Source: Candidatus Eiseniibacteriota bacterium
GTDB taxonomy: Bacteria > Eisenbacteria > RBG-16-71-46
DNA length: 33,739 bases
Assembly (NCBI GenBank): GCA_025357055.1
Contig: JANXPZ010000187.1
Location: 1-33,739 of the forward strand
Direction of reading: 5' to 3'
Shown here in pieces: positions 31,078-33,739 of the stretch. Each line of letters opens with the position of its first letter. Positions within the stretch are counted from its first letter, which is position 1. Below the pieces are notes generated by a model that was not told the DNA's origin, ran no database searches, and worked only from the letters and a program-made list of their open reading frames with translations. A program made the position numbers and the translations under genes.

Positions 31078-32178
31078 ATGAACGCCCTCCCGCCGCTCGC
31101 CGCGTCCGCCACGCTCTTCGAGCCCCTCACGCTGCGTTCCGTGACGCTGCGCAATCGCATCGTGCTCGCGCCCATGGCGCAGTACTCCGCCGAGGACGGC
31201 ATGGCGAACGACTGGCACTTCGTCCACTACGCCAGTCGCGCTGCGGGTGGTCTGGGCGCGGTGGTGGTCGAGGTGACGGCCGTTTCTCCGCAGGGGCGCA
31301 TCTGCCCCGGGGAGCTGGGCCTGTGGCAGGACGGGCAGATCGCCCCGCTCGCGCGCCTCACCGCCCTGATCGCGGCGCAGGGCGCGGTGCCGGGCATCCA
31401 GATCGGACATGCGGGACGCAAGGCCTGCACGGCGCAGCCCTGGGAGGGCGGCGCCGCCGTGCCGCTCGACCGCGGTGGCTGGATCCCGCTCGGGCCCGGG
31501 ACGGAGCCGTTCGGCCCCGCGTACCATGCACCCCGCGCCCTGACGCACGCGGAGCTCGAGGCGCTGCCCGGGGTCTTCGCCGCGGCGGCGCGGCGGGCGC
31601 ACCGCGCGGGCTTCCGGCTGCTCGAGCTCCACGCCGCTCACGGCTACCTCATCCACCAGTTCCTCTCGCCGCTCGTGAACCGGCGCACCGACGGTCACGG
31701 GGGCGCATTCGAGAACCGCACGCGCCTGGCGCTGGAGGTCACGCGCGCGGTGCGCGCCGCGTGGCCCGCGGAGCTGCCGCTGTGGGTGCGTCTCTCGGTG
31801 ACCGACTGGGCCGCGGGGGGTTGGGACGTCGAGGAGGCGGTGCGGCTCGCGGGCCTGCTGCGGGACGAGGGCGTGGACCTGGTGGACTCCTCGAGCGGCG
31901 GGGTCGTGGCGCACCAGCGGGTCCCTGCGGCCCCCGGGTTCCAGGTGCCGTTCGCCGGGCGGATCCGGCGCGAGGCGGGGGTGCGCACCGGCGCGGTGGG
32001 ACTCATCACGGAGCCCGCGCAGGCCGACGCCATCCTGCGCGCGGGGCAGGCGGATGTCGTGCTGCTCGGCCGCGTGATGCTGCGCGATCCCTACTGGCCG
32101 CTGCACGCCGCGCAGGTCCTGGGCGTCGAGGGGCCGTGGCCGGTGCAGTACCTGAGGGGAGCCCCCGGGACCGTGTGA
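31078..32178 (+). CDS. Old Yellow Enzyme-family NADH:flavin oxidoreductase (YqjM-like)
   Basis: 366 residues from ATG 31078 with AAAGG upstream; homology begins at LFEPLTLRSVTLRNRIVLAPM. Family role: FMN-dependent reduction of activated C=C bonds in the cytoplasm using NAD(P)H. Seen here are the substrate-anchoring pair in HAAHGYLIHQF (H185, H188), LSPLVNRRTDGHGG, the phosphate-binding GAVGLITEPAQADAILRAGQADVVLLGR and a C-terminal PVQY segment typical of the YqjM class. The position equal to the YqjM redox-tuning Cys26 is alanine (A34 in APMAQY), while the following Tyr (Y36) is kept. The physiological substrate is unknown. It is downstream of the DUF6526-like gene with a 67-bp gap and may share its transcript. 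Confidence 0.9.
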   Translation: MNALPPLAASATLFEPLTLRSVTLRNRIVLAPMAQYSAEDGMANDWHFVHYASRAAGGLGAVVVEVTAVSPQGRICPGELGLWQDGQIAPLARLTALIAAQGAVPGIQIGHAGRKACTAQPWEGGAAVPLDRGGWIPLGPGTEPFGPAYHAPRALTHAELEALPGVFAAAARRAHRAGFRLLELHAAHGYLIHQFLSPLVNRRTDGHGGAFENRTRLALEVTRAVRAAWPAELPLWVRLSVTDWAAGGWDVEEAVRLAGLLRDEGVDLVDSSSGGVVAHQRVPAAPGFQVPFAGRIRREAGVRTGAVGLITEPAQADAILRAGQADVVLLGRVMLRDPYWPLHAAQVLGVEGPWPVQYLRGAPGTV

Positions 32179-32404
32179 CCCGGGGGCGTCGCGCCCGTTG
32201 CGGGGTCCGCCGCAGGCGCGTAGGCTGTCGGCGCAGGGTCGCATCCCTGCTTCGGGTGGGCGTGGCCTGACGCGCGCATCGCCCCAACAGCCTGGACGAC
32301 TCATGACCCGCTGCTGCGAACGCGATCGGACCGCGGCAGACCGCGCGCCGCTTCGCCATCCCGCAACGCGGTTCATGAAGTGTCCAGGCGGGCGAGGAGA
32401 CGCG

Positions 32405-33739
32405 ATGACCGATCGCGCTGGTGACGGATCCCGCGGCGGGGACGACCTCGCCGCGCAGCGCGCCTTCCTGCGCCAGGTCATCGACCTGAACCCCTCCTTC
32501 ATCTTCGCCAAGGACCGCGCGGGCCGCTTCACGCTCGTGAACCAGGCCGTGGCGGACAACTACGGCACCACCGTGGAGGACCTGGTCGGGAGGACCGACG
32601 CCGACTTCAACGCCAGCCCCGAACAGGTCGAGCACTTCCGCCGCGACGACCTCGAGGTGATGGACACCCAGCGTGAGAAGGTCATCCCCGAGGAGGTCAT
32701 CACCGACGCCACCGGCCGGCAGCGTTACCTGCACACCATCAAGCGGCCGATCGTGGGTCCGGATGGGGTGGCGAACCAGATCCTGGGCGTGGCCACCGAC
32801 ATCACGACGCGCAAGCGGCTGGAAGAGCAGCTCGCGCAGGCCCAGAAGATGGAAGCCGTCGGCCGCCTGGCGGGCGGCGTGGCCCACGACTTCAACAACC
32901 TGCTCACGGTCATCCTCGGTTCGGTCGAGTTGCTGCTCGACGGATTGGAGCCGGGGCATCCCGTCCAACCCAACGCCGAGGAGATCCGCAAGGCCGCCGA
33001 GCGCGCGGCGATGCTGACCCGGCAGCTGCTCGCCTTCAGCCGCAAGCAGGTCCTCCTGCCCGTCGTGCTGGATCTCAACCACGTCGTCCTGGACGGCACC
33101 CGCATGCTGCGCCACCTGATCAGCGAGGACATCGAGCTGCTCACCCTTCCCGATGCGCCCGGCGCGAGCGTGAAGGCCGACCCGACGCAGCTCACCCAGG
33201 TGATCCTCAACCTGGCGATCAACGCCCGCGACGCGATGCCCCACGGTGGCACCCTCACCATCCGCACCGCGAACACCTCGTTCGATGGGGCCTACGCCTT
33301 GACGCACCCCGGTGTCGTGCCGGGGGAGTACGTGACGATCGCGGTGAGCGACACCGGGCACGGGATCGCCCCCGAGGTGCTCCCGCACATCTTCGAGCCG
33401 TTCTTCACCACCAAGCCCCCCGGGCTCGGCACCGGGCTCGGCCTCGCGACCTCGTACGGGATCGTCGAGCAGAGCGGTGGCCATATCACGCTGGAGAGCG
33501 AGCCCGGCCGCGGCACGACCTTCTTCGTCCATCTGCCCCGGGAGGGGGACCCGGGCGGGGAGCCCGGTTCGCGTGCCGCCGGACCGCGCGGTGGCCAGGA
33601 GACCATCCTGCTCGTGGAGGACGAGGAGATGGTCCGCCTCGTCGCCTCGAGCCGGCTGCGGGCGAAGGGCTACCAGGTGCTCGAGGCCACGAACGGGCAG
33701 GAGGCCCTGGCCCTGGCCGCGGCCCACCAGGGTCCCATC
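32405..33739 (+). CDS. PAS-domain hybrid sensor histidine kinase with C-terminal receiver, 3' truncated by window end
   Basis: 445 residues visible from ATG 32405, with GAGGAGA just upstream; the frame is open to the last base. Residues about 20-140 form a PAS domain (FIFAKDRAGRFTLVNQAVADNYG, VGRTDADF, GVATDITTRKRLEEQL). The dimerisation/phosphoacceptor region has GGVAHDFNNLLTVI (H161), followed by the ATPase domain with N box NLAINARDAM (N273), G1 SDTGHGI, F box FEPFFTT and G2 GTGLGLA. A receiver domain begins near residue 400 (ILLVEDEEMVR) and is cut off before its phosphoacceptor Asp. No transmembrane segment is seen, so it is a soluble sensor. Signal and target are unknown; no link to the glucan genes is evident beyond distance. 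Confidence 0.9.
   Translation, partial: MTDRAGDGSRGGDDLAAQRAFLRQVIDLNPSFIFAKDRAGRFTLVNQAVADNYGTTVEDLVGRTDADFNASPEQVEHFRRDDLEVMDTQREKVIPEEVITDATGRQRYLHTIKRPIVGPDGVANQILGVATDITTRKRLEEQLAQAQKMEAVGRLAGGVAHDFNNLLTVILGSVELLLDGLEPGHPVQPNAEEIRKAAERAAMLTRQLLAFSRKQVLLPVVLDLNHVVLDGTRMLRHLISEDIELLTLPDAPGASVKADPTQLTQVILNLAINARDAMPHGGTLTIRTANTSFDGAYALTHPGVVPGEYVTIAVSDTGHGIAPEVLPHIFEPFFTTKPPGLGTGLGLATSYGIVEQSGGHITLESEPGRGTTFFVHLPREGDPGGEPGSRAAGPRGGQETILLVEDEEMVRLVASSRLRAKGYQVLEATNGQEALALAAAHQGPI

Noticed and set aside
32290-32389. 8-bp inverted repeat (GCCTGGAC 32290-32297, GTCCAGGC 32382-32389) before the kinase gene
   Set aside because: Arms are short and far apart (84 bp) in GC-rich sequence; no mobile-element features between them.
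1-33739. Search for CRISPR arrays, tRNA or rRNA genes, transposases and attachment sites
   Set aside because: No evenly spaced repeats, cloverleaf-like segments, ribosomal RNA signatures or transposase-type proteins were seen; apart from the element at 15141-15334 there is no sign of a mobile element.

Overview
This is a high-GC window (roughly 70% by eye) from an uncultured-looking Gram-negative bacterium. Several secreted proteins end in FlgD-like/type IX (T9SS-like) sorting domains, there is a PorV/PorQ-like outer-membrane protein, and there is a TonB-dependent receptor with an N-terminal carboxypeptidase-regulatory-like domain. Together these point to the FCB side of the tree (Candidatus Eisenbacteria, Latescibacteria, Ignavibacteria or Gemmatimonadota-like). 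The lineage is inference; no rRNA or marker gene is present.

Layout. 1-954 is the 3' part of a PLP-dependent aromatic-amino-acid-type decarboxylase. 955-1498 is a non-coding stretch with a strong hairpin, a promoter and a LacI-type operator. From 1499 to 23311 twelve genes run in one direction with small gaps or ATGA overlaps and could be one operon: CBM9-like surface protein, TonB-dependent receptor, 1218-residue fibronectin-type surface protein, PorV-like protein, secreted GH144-like glucanase, LacI regulator, lipoprotein GH144-like glucanase, ABC sugar-binding protein, two ABC permeases, a 1087-residue multidomain (alpha/alpha)6-barrel protein, and a divergent SecY paralogue carrying zinc fingers and a DUF2007-like domain. 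On the minus strand follow a GH94 phosphorylase (23337-25760) and a small secreted protein (25906-26748). A second copy of the operator with the same promoter geometry lies upstream of the latter. Then come a GH35 enzyme (27335-29704, plus), a SnoaL/DUF4440-like exported protein (minus), a DUF6526-like membrane protein, an Old Yellow Enzyme and the start of a PAS-histidine kinase-receiver hybrid kinase.

How it may work. The enzyme set (two GH144-like proteins, GH94, GH35) best fits beta-1,2-glucan or sophoro-oligosaccharide use: surface cleavage, outer-membrane uptake through the TonB receptor, further periplasmic trimming, import by the ABC transporter, and cytoplasmic phosphorolysis (GH94) and transglycosylation or hydrolysis (GH35). 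The LacI protein probably controls the two matching operators. The specificity is inferred from families and was not measured. Two features stand out: the outer-membrane part has no SusD but has a PorV-like protein and T9SS-type cargo, and the locus ends with a SecY-like channel fused to soluble zinc-binding domains.
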